Assembly: GCA_947388575.1 (NCBI GenBank)
Contig: CANDSI010000066.1
Span: 1-6,297 of the forward strand
DNA from: an uncultured Mycoplasma sp.
GTDB lineage: Bacteria; Bacillota_I; Bacilli_A; RF39; UBA660
DNA: 6,297 bases
Reading direction: 5' to 3'
Below the pieces are notes generated by a model. That model was not told the origin of the DNA and ran no database searches. It saw nothing but the letters and a program-made list of their open reading frames with translations. Shown in pieces: positions 1 to 5,590 of this stretch. The number at the start of each line of letters is the position of its first letter. The first letter of the stretch is position 1. A program made the translations under genes and the position numbers.

Positions 1-21
1 ATAGAAGAATTTGTCAAAATA

Positions 22-30
22 TGATAGAAT
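22..30 (+). promoter_or_regulatory. Extended -10 promoter element upstream of the DUF975/CmpB gene
   Basis: TG-A-TAGAAT forms an extended -10 box that would start RNA near base 37, giving a leader of about 18 nt. The matching -35 position (about 2-7) is poor, and TTGTCA at 11-16 is too close to serve. The window edge limits the view, so a distal promoter cannot be excluded. Confidence 0.35.
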
Positions 31-54
31 AAGAGTAGTAAATGGGGCATTACA

Positions 55-1629
55 ATGTTTTATAGAAAAGAGTTAAAGTTAAAAGGAAAAAGTGCTTTTT
101 ATCGTAATTGGAAAATGTGTATCATAACATGTTTTATATTTACTTTATGTATAGGTGGAACACTAATAAGTTTTAGTAATAGTACTGAAGTTAATTATCC
201 TGATAATCTAAATCAAATAAATATCAAATTAAAAGGTGAGAACAACAGTGATATTGTTAATGATTTTTTAAATGGCATTAAAGGTAAAGAAGATAATATC
301 CCTGAATTTGAAAATGCAACAGAAGGAGTATTATCCAATGTTGTAAATAATGTTTCCAAATCAGGTTCATATTTATTCGGTTTATTAAATGCAATTAATC
401 AGATGATATTTAAAGATCATATATGGGCGAGTGTTATTATAATAATTGGTGCTTTGTGTTCATTATTTTATTGGATATTTGTAAGTAAAGTATTAGAGGT
501 AGGAAATGCTAGATTTTATTTAGAGAATAGAAAATACACAAAAACCAAAACTAATAAATTATTAGTAATATATAAGTTAAATAAAACTTGTCATGTCGCT
601 TATACAATGTTTTTAAAAAATTTATATTCTTTATTATGGTGTTTTACTATAATTGGTGGATTTATCAAATATTATTCATATATGTTAGTGCCTTACATAC
701 TCGCTGAAAATCCTAATATGAAACCGAGTGATGTTATTAAACTATCTAGAGATATGATGCATGGATATAAGTGGGAAATGTTTAAATTAGACATATCTTT
801 TATAGGATGGAGAGCTTTAGGTCTTATAACGTTTAATATCGGAAATATCGTTTTTACAGATCCTTATATGAATGCTACAAAAGTTGAAGCCTATATGTAT
901 TTAAGAGAATTATCTAAAACAAAAGGAATTAAAAATGCCAACATGTTATGTGACACTAATTTAGATGGTGGCATAGTTTTGGGTGAGTATCCTTTATATG
1001 AATATATGTTAAGTGAGACAAAAGAAAACAAATGGTTAAGTTTTGATTTTAATCGTAACTATTCTTTATGGGACTATATCTTAATATTCTTTATTTTATC
1101 AGGAGTAGGTTGGATATGGGAAGTATTATTACATTTATGTCAGTATGGTAATTTTGTAAATCGAGGAACTTTATATGGTCCTTGGTTACCAATCTACGGT
1201 GCTGGATGTGTAGCCCTTTTAGTAATTTTAAAGAAGTATCGTAAAAATCCTTTTATTTATTTTGTTTTAGCCATGATAGTGTGTGGTTTAATAGAATATG
1301 GTACTAGTGTTTATTTAGAATTAGTCCATCATATGGCTTGGTGGGATTATACAGGATTCTTTCTTAATCTAAATGGTCGGGTATGTTTAGAAGGTTTATT
1401 AGTATTTGGTATAGGTGGTACATTTGTAACATATATTGCGGCACCTTTCATCGCCAATATCTTAGATAAAATAAAAAAAGAGCATAAAACTATGATATGT
1501 CTTATTCTAGTATGTCTTATCGCTTGTGATTTTTATATATCAGGTAAAAAACCAAATACAGGTGATGGTGTTACTACGGAGATTAAAGATAGTAAAATAG
1601 ATAAAATTAAAGAGCAAATAAAAAAATAA
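55..1629 (+). CDS. Multi-pass membrane protein: DUF975 region fused to CmpB-like ABC-transporter type IV region
   Basis: 524-residue membrane protein of unknown function. The N-terminus (FYRKELK...NW, then a membrane segment at about 20-42) has the look of the DUF975 family, followed by a polar extracytoplasmic-looking stretch (43-120) and further hydrophobic segments near 123-147, 188-215 and 248-266. The C-terminal half (about 338-495) matches the family called putative ABC-transporter type IV, CmpB (PF06541). Its signature runs from GWIWEVLLH at 352-360 through NRGTLYGPWLPIYGAG at 369-384 to the WWDYTGFFLN/GRVCLEG block at 429-447, in several transmembrane helices. There is no ATPase domain here or next door, so a transport role rests on the family name only. 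The tail after 496 is short and charged. The start at 55 is supported by a weak GGGG at 44-47 and by the DUF975 motif beginning right after it. Family assignment is from motif recognition. Confidence 0.85.
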   Translation: MFYRKELKLKGKSAFYRNWKMCIITCFIFTLCIGGTLISFSNSTEVNYPDNLNQINIKLKGENNSDIVNDFLNGIKGKEDNIPEFENATEGVLSNVVNNVSKSGSYLFGLLNAINQMIFKDHIWASVIIIIGALCSLFYWIFVSKVLEVGNARFYLENRKYTKTKTNKLLVIYKLNKTCHVAYTMFLKNLYSLLWCFTIIGGFIKYYSYMLVPYILAENPNMKPSDVIKLSRDMMHGYKWEMFKLDISFIGWRALGLITFNIGNIVFTDPYMNATKVEAYMYLRELSKTKGIKNANMLCDTNLDGGIVLGEYPLYEYMLSETKENKWLSFDFNRNYSLWDYILIFFILSGVGWIWEVLLHLCQYGNFVNRGTLYGPWLPIYGAGCVALLVILKKYRKNPFIYFVLAMIVCGLIEYGTSVYLELVHHMAWWDYTGFFLNLNGRVCLEGLLVFGIGGTFVTYIAAPFIANILDKIKKEHKTMICLILVCLIACDFYISGKKPNTGDGVTTEIKDSKIDKIKEQIKK

Positions 1630-1640
1630 TTTGCTCTTTT
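1609..1640 (+). terminator. Intrinsic terminator overlapping the stop codon of the DUF975/CmpB gene
   Basis: AAAGAGCAAAT (1609-1619) pairs perfectly with ATTTGCTCTTT (1629-1639) around an A-rich 9-nt loop. The left arm is coding and the stop codon TAA (1627-1629) lies in the loop and right-arm edge. The U-run after the stem is short (TTTT), so termination may be incomplete. Confidence 0.6.
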
Positions 1641-1654
1641 AAATGTTAAAATTT

Positions 1655-1683
1655 TTTACAATTAGGAAATTACATTGTATAAT
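1655..1683 (+). promoter_or_regulatory. Sigma-A-type promoter of the toxin-like mRNA
   Basis: TTTACA (1655-1660, five of six matches to TTGACA), a 17-bp spacer and a perfect TATAAT (1678-1683) predict a start near 1690. The promoter lies just behind the preceding terminator and reads into the small peptide gene. A second TATAAT at 1699-1704 lacks a good -35. Confidence 0.7.
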
Positions 1684-1714
1684 TATATTAGAGATTCGTA
1701 TAATTGTTAAGTGT

Positions 1715-1751
1715 CTCCTTACATCTTTTGAAAAAATCAAATATAAAGGAG
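1715..1751 (+). promoter_or_regulatory. Possible anti-Shine-Dalgarno pairing in the toxin mRNA leader
   Basis: CTCCTT at 1715-1720, near the expected 5' end of the mRNA, is exactly complementary to the ribosome binding site AAGGAG at 1746-1751. Between them TTTGA (1727-1731) and TCAAA (1737-1741) can form an inner stem. The full-length RNA could therefore hide the first ribosome binding site, as known for several type I toxin mRNAs. The pairing is seen; its function is inference. Confidence 0.4.
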
Positions 1752-1759
1752 CGATGCAT

Positions 1760-1777
1760 ATGAAATACTGTATTTGA
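1760..1777 (+). CDS. Five-codon leader ORF before the toxin-like peptide
   Basis: ATG at 1760 is placed 8 nt after a good AAAGGAG (1745-1751) and opens a frame reading MKYCI and then TGA (1775-1777). The stop overlaps the start of the next ribosome binding site (AAGGGGGAG, 1777-1785), so ribosomes ending here would arrive beside the toxin start at 1798. This arrangement suggests translational coupling, comparable in principle to mok/hok. It could also be a decayed remnant of an earlier start; there is no amino-acid bias that would point to attenuation. Confidence 0.35.
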   Translation: MKYCI

Positions 1778-1797
1778 AGGGGGAGAGCTCGGACTAG

Positions 1798-1866
1798 ATG
1801 GAATATCTAGTTATCTTAGCGATATTGATATATTTGCTAAGAGAAGATAAATCGAAAAAGAAGTAA
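1798..1866 (+). CDS. Small hydrophobic peptide, candidate type I toxin
   Basis: 22-codon ORF. Residues 3-14 (YLVILAILIYLL) form an uninterrupted hydrophobic segment and the tail REDKSKKK is charged and mostly basic. This is the usual build of membrane-acting type I toxins, though shorter than TxpA, BsrG or Fst and nearer in size to the Ibs peptides. ATG at 1798 is the first possible start because an in-frame TAG directly precedes it. The ribosome binding site AAGGGGGAG (1777-1785) is strong, about 12 nt upstream. The gene has its own promoter (1655-1683) and terminator (1937-1977), and a terminated transcript is predicted on the opposite strand over its 3' untranslated region. I do not recognise the exact peptide family. 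The toxin role is inferred from peptide composition plus locus architecture. Confidence 0.6.
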   Translation: MEYLVILAILIYLLREDKSKKK

Positions 1867-1873
1867 AGTAGGC

Positions 1874-1923
1874 AAAGAAAAAGCACTTAATACAACTTAG
1901 AGTAACATCTAAGAGTTAAGTGC
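1874..1923 (-). terminator. Intrinsic terminator of the antisense RNA
   Basis: Outer arms GCACTTAA (1883-1890) and TTAAGTGC (1916-1923) and inner arms CTTAGA (1896-1901) and TCTAAG (1908-1913) are perfectly complementary, with a small asymmetric internal loop. On the minus strand the stem is followed directly by TTTTTCTTT (1882-1874). No U-run follows on the plus strand, so it should act leftward and be a plain hairpin in the toxin mRNA. Confidence 0.65.
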
Positions 1924-1936
1924 GACCACTTTGTTG

Positions 1937-1977
1937 GAGGCGCTTAACGGCAAAAAGTTATGCGTCTCTCTTTTTTA
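1937..1977 (+). terminator. Intrinsic terminator of the toxin-like mRNA
   Basis: GAGGCGC (1937-1943) pairs with GCGTCTC (1962-1968) with one G-U pair. After one T-T mismatch, TAAC (1945-1948) pairs with GTTA (1957-1960), leaving an 8-nt loop. The run TCTTTTTTATT follows. This places the mRNA end near 1977. Confidence 0.7.
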
Positions 1978-2005
1978 TTGTATGAAGTTTCCTTCATCTG
2001 TATAC

Positions 2006-2034
2006 ATTTTATCATACTTTATATTTTAAAGCAA
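2006..2034 (-). promoter_or_regulatory. Promoter of the antisense RNA
   Basis: Read on the minus strand: TTGCTT (2034-2029), a 17-bp spacer, and TAAAAT (2011-2006) preceded by TGA, which makes an extended -10. The predicted start is near 1999. Leftward transcription converges on the toxin transcript. Confidence 0.6.
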
Positions 2035-2119
2035 TTATTAAATATAAACAAATATGTCAAATAAAATATCTAAGCTAGTAAAATTAAGTAAACTATTTTA
2101 TAATTAAGTTGGTGGTTAT

Positions 2120-2518
2120 ATGAAAGTACTTAGCTTAACAGAACCTTTTGCAAGCTTAATAAAAGAAAAAAAGAAGTTAGTAGAAACTAGAAGTTGGAAA
2201 ACCAAATATCGTGGGGAATTATATATTCATGCAAGTTTAACTAAAATACCCAAAACAACATTAGAGCGAAAAGAATTAATGACTTTAGTTCAAGATATAC
2301 CTTTAAATTATGGTTATATTATATGTAAATGTAAATTAGTAGATTGTATTTATATGACTAAAGAATATGTCGAAAATATGAAAAAGAGCAATCATCAAGA
2401 GTATATATGCGGGATATATGAAGAAGGAAGATATGCTTGGATATTAGAAGATATTGAACCTTTAAAAGAAAAAATTGAAACCAAAGGTCATTTAGGAGTA
2501 TGGAATTATGAAGAATAA
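2120..2518 (+). CDS. ASCH-domain protein
   Basis: 132-residue protein made of a single ASCH domain, a beta-barrel fold related to PUA that binds nucleic acid or modified nucleosides. Seen: LSLTEPFASLI at 4-14, the characteristic K-x-x-ETR-x-W block (ETRSW at 22-26), YRGELYIHAS at 30-39, GYIICKCKLVDC at 65-76, RYAWILED at 104-111 and the closing KGHLGVWNYEE at 122-132. Some ASCH proteins are enzymes (E. coli YqfB is an N4-acetylcytidine amidohydrolase; ribonuclease activity is reported for others), but I cannot assign an activity here. The start ATG at 2120 has GGTGG at 2111-2115. Its last 11 bases overlap the next gene, which takes its ribosome binding site from within this gene, so the two are probably one transcript. 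Confidence 0.85.
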   Translation: MKVLSLTEPFASLIKEKKKLVETRSWKTKYRGELYIHASLTKIPKTTLERKELMTLVQDIPLNYGYIICKCKLVDCIYMTKEYVENMKKSNHQEYICGIYEEGRYAWILEDIEPLKEKIETKGHLGVWNYEE

Positions 2519-2906
2519 AAAAGGATTTACATTAATTGAGATTTTATGTGTAATAGTTATTATTGGCATTTTATCAGTTATAGCTACAGTTAGTATAGTA
2601 AATTTATCAAGTAAAAGCAAAAACAACTTATATTGTGCCAAAATAGAATTAATTGAAAATATCGCTGAGAGTTATGGGATTAAATATGAGTTAGAGTTAA
2701 ATAATAGTAATGAGTTATATAATGGATATAAAAGTTTAAAGATAAAAGTTAATACTTTAGTTATGGCTGGAAAGTTAGAACCTGATAAAGGAAATGATGT
2801 AATAAATCCCAAAGATAATACAGTTATGAATGATATAGATATAATACTTTATTTAAAAAATAATCAAATTAAGGCTGAAATTCCAAATAATATTTGTGAA
2901 AAATAG
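2508..2906 (+). CDS. Type IV pilin-like (pseudopilin) protein with prepilin peptidase site
   Basis: 132-residue prepilin. The N-terminus KKG-FTLIE is a textbook class III signal: short basic leader, cleavage expected between G6 and F7, and the conserved glutamate at +5 (E11). A hydrophobic helix follows (about 8-30), the part that anchors and packs pilins. The rest is a small polar domain containing TLVMAGKLEP (83-92) and an INPKD turn (99-103), typical of ComGC/PulG-like pseudopilins, plus two cysteines (C43, C130) that could form a disulfide. Translation starts at ATG 2508, 9 nt after GGAG (2495-2498), inside the end of the ASCH gene. No prepilin peptidase, assembly ATPase or other pilin gene is in the window, so partners must be elsewhere. 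Competence, adhesion and secretion roles are all possible. Confidence 0.85.
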   Translation: MKNKKGFTLIEILCVIVIIGILSVIATVSIVNLSSKSKNNLYCAKIELIENIAESYGIKYELELNNSNELYNGYKSLKIKVNTLVMAGKLEPDKGNDVINPKDNTVMNDIDIILYLKNNQIKAEIPNNICEK

Positions 2907-2922
2907 CATTTTATGTTAGAAT
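2894..2922 (+). promoter_or_regulatory. Promoter of der
   Basis: TTGTGA (2894-2899, four of six), a 17-bp spacer and TAGAAT (2917-2922) preceded by TG-T, an extended -10. Predicted start is near 2929, giving a leader of about 18 nt that carries GGGGAGG (2934-2940). The -35 lies in the last codons of the pilin-like gene. Confidence 0.55.
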
Positions 2923-2946
2923 ATAGCAAAAAAGGGGAGGATACAA

Positions 2947-4251
2947 ATGAAATGTGTATGTTTAATAGGCAAACCCAATGTTGGTAAATCAACAATATTT
3001 AATAAACTAATAAAAGAAAAAAAATCTATCATAATGGACGAACCAGGTGTAACAAGAGATAGAATCTATGGAAAAGTTACATATAATGAAAAAACATTTT
3101 CAGTAATAGATACAGGTGGTTTAATAAATACAACTGATGATTTTAATAAAGATATAAGAATGCAAGCTGAGTTAGCTATTGACGAAGCTGATTTAATTCT
3201 TTTTGTTGTTGATGGTAAAACAGGTCTTGATACTAGTGATTATTTTATTAGGGATATGCTTATAAAAAGTGGCAAAGAAGTAATTGTCTTAGTAAATAAA
3301 ATAGATAATAATAAGCGTCAAGAAAACATCTATGAATTTTATGAATTAGGATTTCCTATAGTTATGAGTATAAGTGGTGAGCACAATTTAGGTTTTAAAG
3401 AATTATTAGATGTTATAACAAAAGAATTATCAAATGATTTAAAAGAAGAGGAAAGAATTCCTAAGTTTTGTATAATAGGAAGACCAAATGTTGGAAAAAG
3501 TAGTTTAATAAATGCTATATTAAATGAAGAAAGAGCAATTGTTAGTGATATCGCTGGAACAACAAGAGATTCCTTAGATACCAAATTTACTTATGATAAA
3601 AATGAATATATCGTTATTGATACCGCCGGTTTAAGGAAAAAAGGCCGAATATATGAAAATGTAGAAAAATTTAGTTACTTAAGAAGTATGCGAGCAATTG
3701 ATGAAGCTGATGTATGTTGTGTTGTAATTAGCGCTGAAGATGGTATATTAGAACATGATAAACATATTTTAGGATATGCTATTGAATCAGGAAAGGGTTT
3801 AGTTTTAGTAGTTAATAAATGGGACACTATAAGTAATCCAGATTTAGAAATAAAAAAATGGAAAGAGAAAATAGCAAATGAATTCCAGTTTGCTGATTAT
3901 TTAAAGATAGTATTTTTATCAGCTAAAACAAAGAAAAGAATTCATACATTAATGCCAGAGATAATAAGTGCATATGAAAACAATCATAAAGAAATCAAAA
4001 CCAGTTTGTTAAATGATGTTATAACAGAAGCAGTAAGCCTAAATGCTCCACCATCATTTAAAGGTAAAAGACTTAAAATATACTTTGTAAGCCAAACAGG
4101 AGTCCAACCTCCAAAATTTACTTTCCAAGTCAACAATAAAAGACTTATTCATTTTAGTTATGAAAGGTATTTAGAAAACAAACTAAGAGAAAACTTTGAT
4201 TTAACAGGAACACCAATAATGCTCCAATTTAAAACTAAGAATGAAGATTAA
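2947..4251 (+). CDS. der: Ribosome biogenesis GTPase Der (EngA)
   Basis: 434-residue essential GTPase that acts in maturation of the 50S ribosomal subunit; Der is known for two consecutive GTPase domains and a C-terminal KH-like domain, and all are present. Domain 1: GKPNVGKS (8-15), GVTRDR (34-39), DTGG (55-58), NKID (117-120). Domain 2: GRPNVGKS (178-185), GTTRDS (204-209), DTAG (225-228), NKWD (290-293), SAK (325-327). The KH-like region (about 350-430) contains KGKRLKIYF, PPKFTFQVN, SYERYLENKLR and GTPIMLQF. Length is normal for the family, with no missing key residue. ATG 2947 follows a strong GGGGAGG by 6 nt. It has its own promoter and a strong terminator, so it is likely a single-gene unit. 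What follows is unrelated accessory DNA. Confidence 0.97.
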   Translation: MKCVCLIGKPNVGKSTIFNKLIKEKKSIIMDEPGVTRDRIYGKVTYNEKTFSVIDTGGLINTTDDFNKDIRMQAELAIDEADLILFVVDGKTGLDTSDYFIRDMLIKSGKEVIVLVNKIDNNKRQENIYEFYELGFPIVMSISGEHNLGFKELLDVITKELSNDLKEEERIPKFCIIGRPNVGKSSLINAILNEERAIVSDIAGTTRDSLDTKFTYDKNEYIVIDTAGLRKKGRIYENVEKFSYLRSMRAIDEADVCCVVISAEDGILEHDKHILGYAIESGKGLVLVVNKWDTISNPDLEIKKWKEKIANEFQFADYLKIVFLSAKTKKRIHTLMPEIISAYENNHKEIKTSLLNDVITEAVSLNAPPSFKGKRLKIYFVSQTGVQPPKFTFQVNNKRLIHFSYERYLENKLRENFDLTGTPIMLQFKTKNED

Positions 4252-4286
4252 AAGTGTAAAATAAACAAAAAATTACACTTTTTTTT
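4250..4286 (+). terminator. Intrinsic terminator of der
   Basis: AAAAGTGTAA (4250-4259) pairs perfectly with TTACACTTTT (4273-4282) around a 13-nt A-rich loop, followed by more T residues to 4286. The first two bases are the end of the der stop codon. It separates der from the downstream module. Confidence 0.75.
4259..4271 (+). repeat. 13-bp direct repeat, left copy flanking the nuclease/XRE module
   Basis: AAATAAACAAAAA here, in the loop of the der terminator, is identical to 6183-6195. The two copies bracket the nuclease and both XRE genes. The sequence is A-rich, so chance identity is possible in this composition. Confidence 0.35.
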
Positions 4287-4294
4287 AATTTTTA

Positions 4295-4397
4295 CAGATT
4301 TTAATGTTTTAGCAAGAATTTTATTAAAATCACGTTGCATTTGTAACATTTAGCAACAGATTTTATATTTTCTGCTTAGCAGATTTTGAAAAATCTG
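4295..4397. repeat. CAGATTTT repeats and nested inverted repeats upstream of the nuclease promoter
   Basis: CAGATTTT occurs three times in the same orientation (4295-4302, 4357-4364, 4380-4387) and once inverted (4390-4397). Overlaid on these are a two-step dyad, TAAAATC-ac-GTTGC (4325-4338) against GCAAC-a-GATTTTA (4353-4365), a palindrome TCTGC-tta-GCAGA (4371-4383), and CAGATTT-tgaa-AAATCTG (4380-4397). The middle CAGATTTT could pair with the inverted copy instead. All of it lies upstream of the predicted promoter, so it may be protein-binding DNA rather than mRNA leader. No gene is seen between 4287 and 4486. Confidence 0.5.
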
Positions 4398-4401
4398 TAT
4401 T

Positions 4402-4430
4402 TTGACTCCTAATAATCTATATGATACACT
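4402..4430 (+). promoter_or_regulatory. Promoter of the DUF1016 nuclease gene
   Basis: TTGACT (4402-4407, five of six), a 17-bp spacer, and TACACT (4425-4430) preceded by TGA for an extended -10. The predicted start is near 4437, giving a leader of about 50 nt. This promoter overlaps the upstream in-frame ATG at 4421, which therefore cannot be the start of translation from this RNA. Confidence 0.65.
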
Positions 4431-4486
4431 TCACTTATAGAAATTTTAAAAATAAAAAAAGTTTTAAGAAAGTGAGGTGTTTTAAA

Positions 4487-5590
4487 ATGTCTACAATTAA
4501 AGAAATAGATAGAATGTTAGAAACTAACTTAACCGAATTTAAATATCAAGATACAGATAATGTTGTTGAAGATGTTTGTTCTATTATTGATAGAGCACAA
4601 TCTTACGCTTACCAAGCGGTAAATATTGCTTTGGTAAAAAGAAATTGGCTAATAGGTTATCGAATAGCAAAAGAAGAATTAAAAGGGCTTAAAAGGGCAG
4701 AATATGGAGAAGAAGTTATAAAATATTTAGCAAAAAAATTAACTGAGAAATATGGTAAAGGATTTGAACAAAGAAATTTATACTACTTTTTACAATTTTA
4801 TAAAAAGTTTAATAAAATTTTGCACACAGTGAGTGCAAAATCTAAAGGCATACTATCTTGGTCTCATTATCGTGTGTTACTACAAGTTGAAGATAAAGAG
4901 GCTCGAGACTGGTATGAGACCGAAGCTTACAATGAAACGTGGAGTGTTAGAACCCTGCAAAGAAATATTTCATCACAATATTATTATCGTTTATTAAGTT
5001 CAAAATCTTTAAGTAATAAAAGAGAACAAAAAGATAATAATGAATATAATCAAAAACTAGAGTTTGTTAAGAATCCTATAATCGCAGAATTTTTAGGCTT
5101 TTCTTTAGACAGCAAATATACAGAAAATGACCTTGAAACATGTATAATAAATAATTTACAAAAATTTTTAATGGAATTAGGAAAAGGTTATGCTTTTATA
5201 GGAAGACAGGTTCACATTCATACAGAAAAAGAAGAATATTATATAGATTTAGTATTTTACAATTATATCTTAAAATGTTTTGTTTTAATTGATTTAAAAA
5301 CTAGTAAAATTAGGCATCAAGATATAGGCCAAATGGATATGTATGTTAGGATATATGATGAATTAAAAAGAAATAAAGAAGATAATCCTACTATTGGAAT
5401 TGTCTTATGTGCTGATACTGATGAAGATATTGCAAAGTATTCTATTTTAAAAGAAAATGAACAACTTTTTGCTACTAAATATAAACTATACTTACCAAGT
5501 GAAGAAGAATTAAGAAAAGAGATAGAAAACCAGAAATTATTATTTGAGTTAAAAGCACAAAATAAAAAAACTTCTCGGAAGAAGATTTAA
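4487..5590 (+). CDS. DUF1016/YhcG-type PD-(D/E)XK nuclease-domain protein
   Basis: 367-residue protein of the YhcG/DUF1016 family. The N-terminal region (about 25-165) contains the diagnostic LSWSHYRVLL (123-132) and WSVRTLQRNI (152-161). The C-terminal nuclease domain (about 195-340) shows DLETCIINNLQKFL (215-228), GYAFIGRQ (234-241), FYIDLVFYN-like YYIDLVFYN (251-259, D254), the D-x-K step VLIDLKT (266-272, D269 and K271), GQMDMY (281-286) and IGIVLCAD (303-310). The usual glutamate of the E-x-K pair is aspartate here, still compatible with PD-(D/E)XK catalysis. Start ATG 4487 follows GAGGTG (4474-4479); the in-frame ATG at 4421 sits in the promoter. Family members often occur near restriction-modification and other accessory genes, but their cellular role is not settled. 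No methylase or hsd gene is here. The 3' end overlaps a convergent XRE gene by 4 bases. Confidence 0.85.
   Translation: MSTIKEIDRMLETNLTEFKYQDTDNVVEDVCSIIDRAQSYAYQAVNIALVKRNWLIGYRIAKEELKGLKRAEYGEEVIKYLAKKLTEKYGKGFEQRNLYYFLQFYKKFNKILHTVSAKSKGILSWSHYRVLLQVEDKEARDWYETEAYNETWSVRTLQRNISSQYYYRLLSSKSLSNKREQKDNNEYNQKLEFVKNPIIAEFLGFSLDSKYTENDLETCIINNLQKFLMELGKGYAFIGRQVHIHTEKEEYYIDLVFYNYILKCFVLIDLKTSKIRHQDIGQMDMYVRIYDELKRNKEDNPTIGIVLCADTDEDIAKYSILKENEQLFATKYKLYLPSEEELRKEIENQKLLFELKAQNKKTSRKKI
4817..4841. repeat. Perfect 9-bp inverted repeat inside the nuclease gene
   Basis: ATTTTGCAC (4817-4825) and GTGCAAAAT (4833-4841) are exact complements around a 7-nt loop, within the codons for KILHTVSAKSK just before the LSWSHY motif. 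It is unusually stable for a coding stretch of this composition. Confidence 0.55.
5561..5584 (-). terminator. Intrinsic terminator of the leftward XRE gene
   Basis: On the minus strand CTTCT (5584-5580) and AGAAG (5575-5571) form a 5-bp stem capped by TCCG, a UNCG-type tetraloop, followed by seven T residues, A and TT. The element lies inside the last codons of the convergent nuclease gene. On the plus strand the same hairpin is followed only by ATTTAATTATTT and would be weak. Confidence 0.6.

Larger units (their letters stand above)
1874..1999 (-). ncRNA. Predicted cis-antisense RNA (candidate type I antitoxin)
   Basis: A leftward promoter (2006-2034) and a leftward intrinsic terminator (1874-1923) bracket a transcript of about 125 nt on the minus strand. 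It begins with a perfect small hairpin (1982-1997: six-base arms around a 4-nt loop) and ends with a large two-part hairpin plus U-run. It would be fully complementary to about 100 nt at the 3' end of the toxin mRNA and would stop just past the toxin stop codon at 1866. This tail-to-tail overlap is the geometry known for TxpA/RatA and BsrG/SR4 in Bacillus subtilis, where pairing leads to RNase III cleavage. It has no plausible coding content. Both ends are predictions from promoter and terminator signals. Confidence 0.6.

Noticed and set aside
1754..1777. ATG at 1754 as the leader ORF start
   Set aside because: It is only two bases from the AAAGGAG; ATG 1760 in the same frame has proper spacing.
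1944..1997. 17-codon minus-strand ORF within the antisense RNA
   Set aside because: Its ATG would fall about two bases from the RNA 5' end, no ribosome binding site precedes it, and the peptide is polar with no toxin-like segment.
2099..2104. TATAAT as promoter for the ASCH gene
   Set aside because: The -35 position matches poorly and RNA would begin at the GGTGG ribosome binding site, leaving almost no leader. The ASCH promoter is therefore unresolved.
3339..3584. 81-codon open frame on the minus strand
   Set aside because: It lies wholly inside der, opposite conserved GTPase motifs, and has no ribosome binding site or promoter; it is a shadow frame.
4295..4397. CRISPR-like or riboswitch interpretation of the repeated block
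   Set aside because: Repeats are only 8 bp with irregular spacing and no spacer structure, and the block lies upstream of the predicted transcription start, so neither reading is supported.
4421..4486. Upstream in-frame start (ATG 4421) giving a 389-residue nuclease
   Set aside because: The ATG sits in the predicted -10 region, has no ribosome binding site, and adds a 22-residue lysine-rich stretch not expected in the family. ATG 4487 follows GAGGTG at good spacing.
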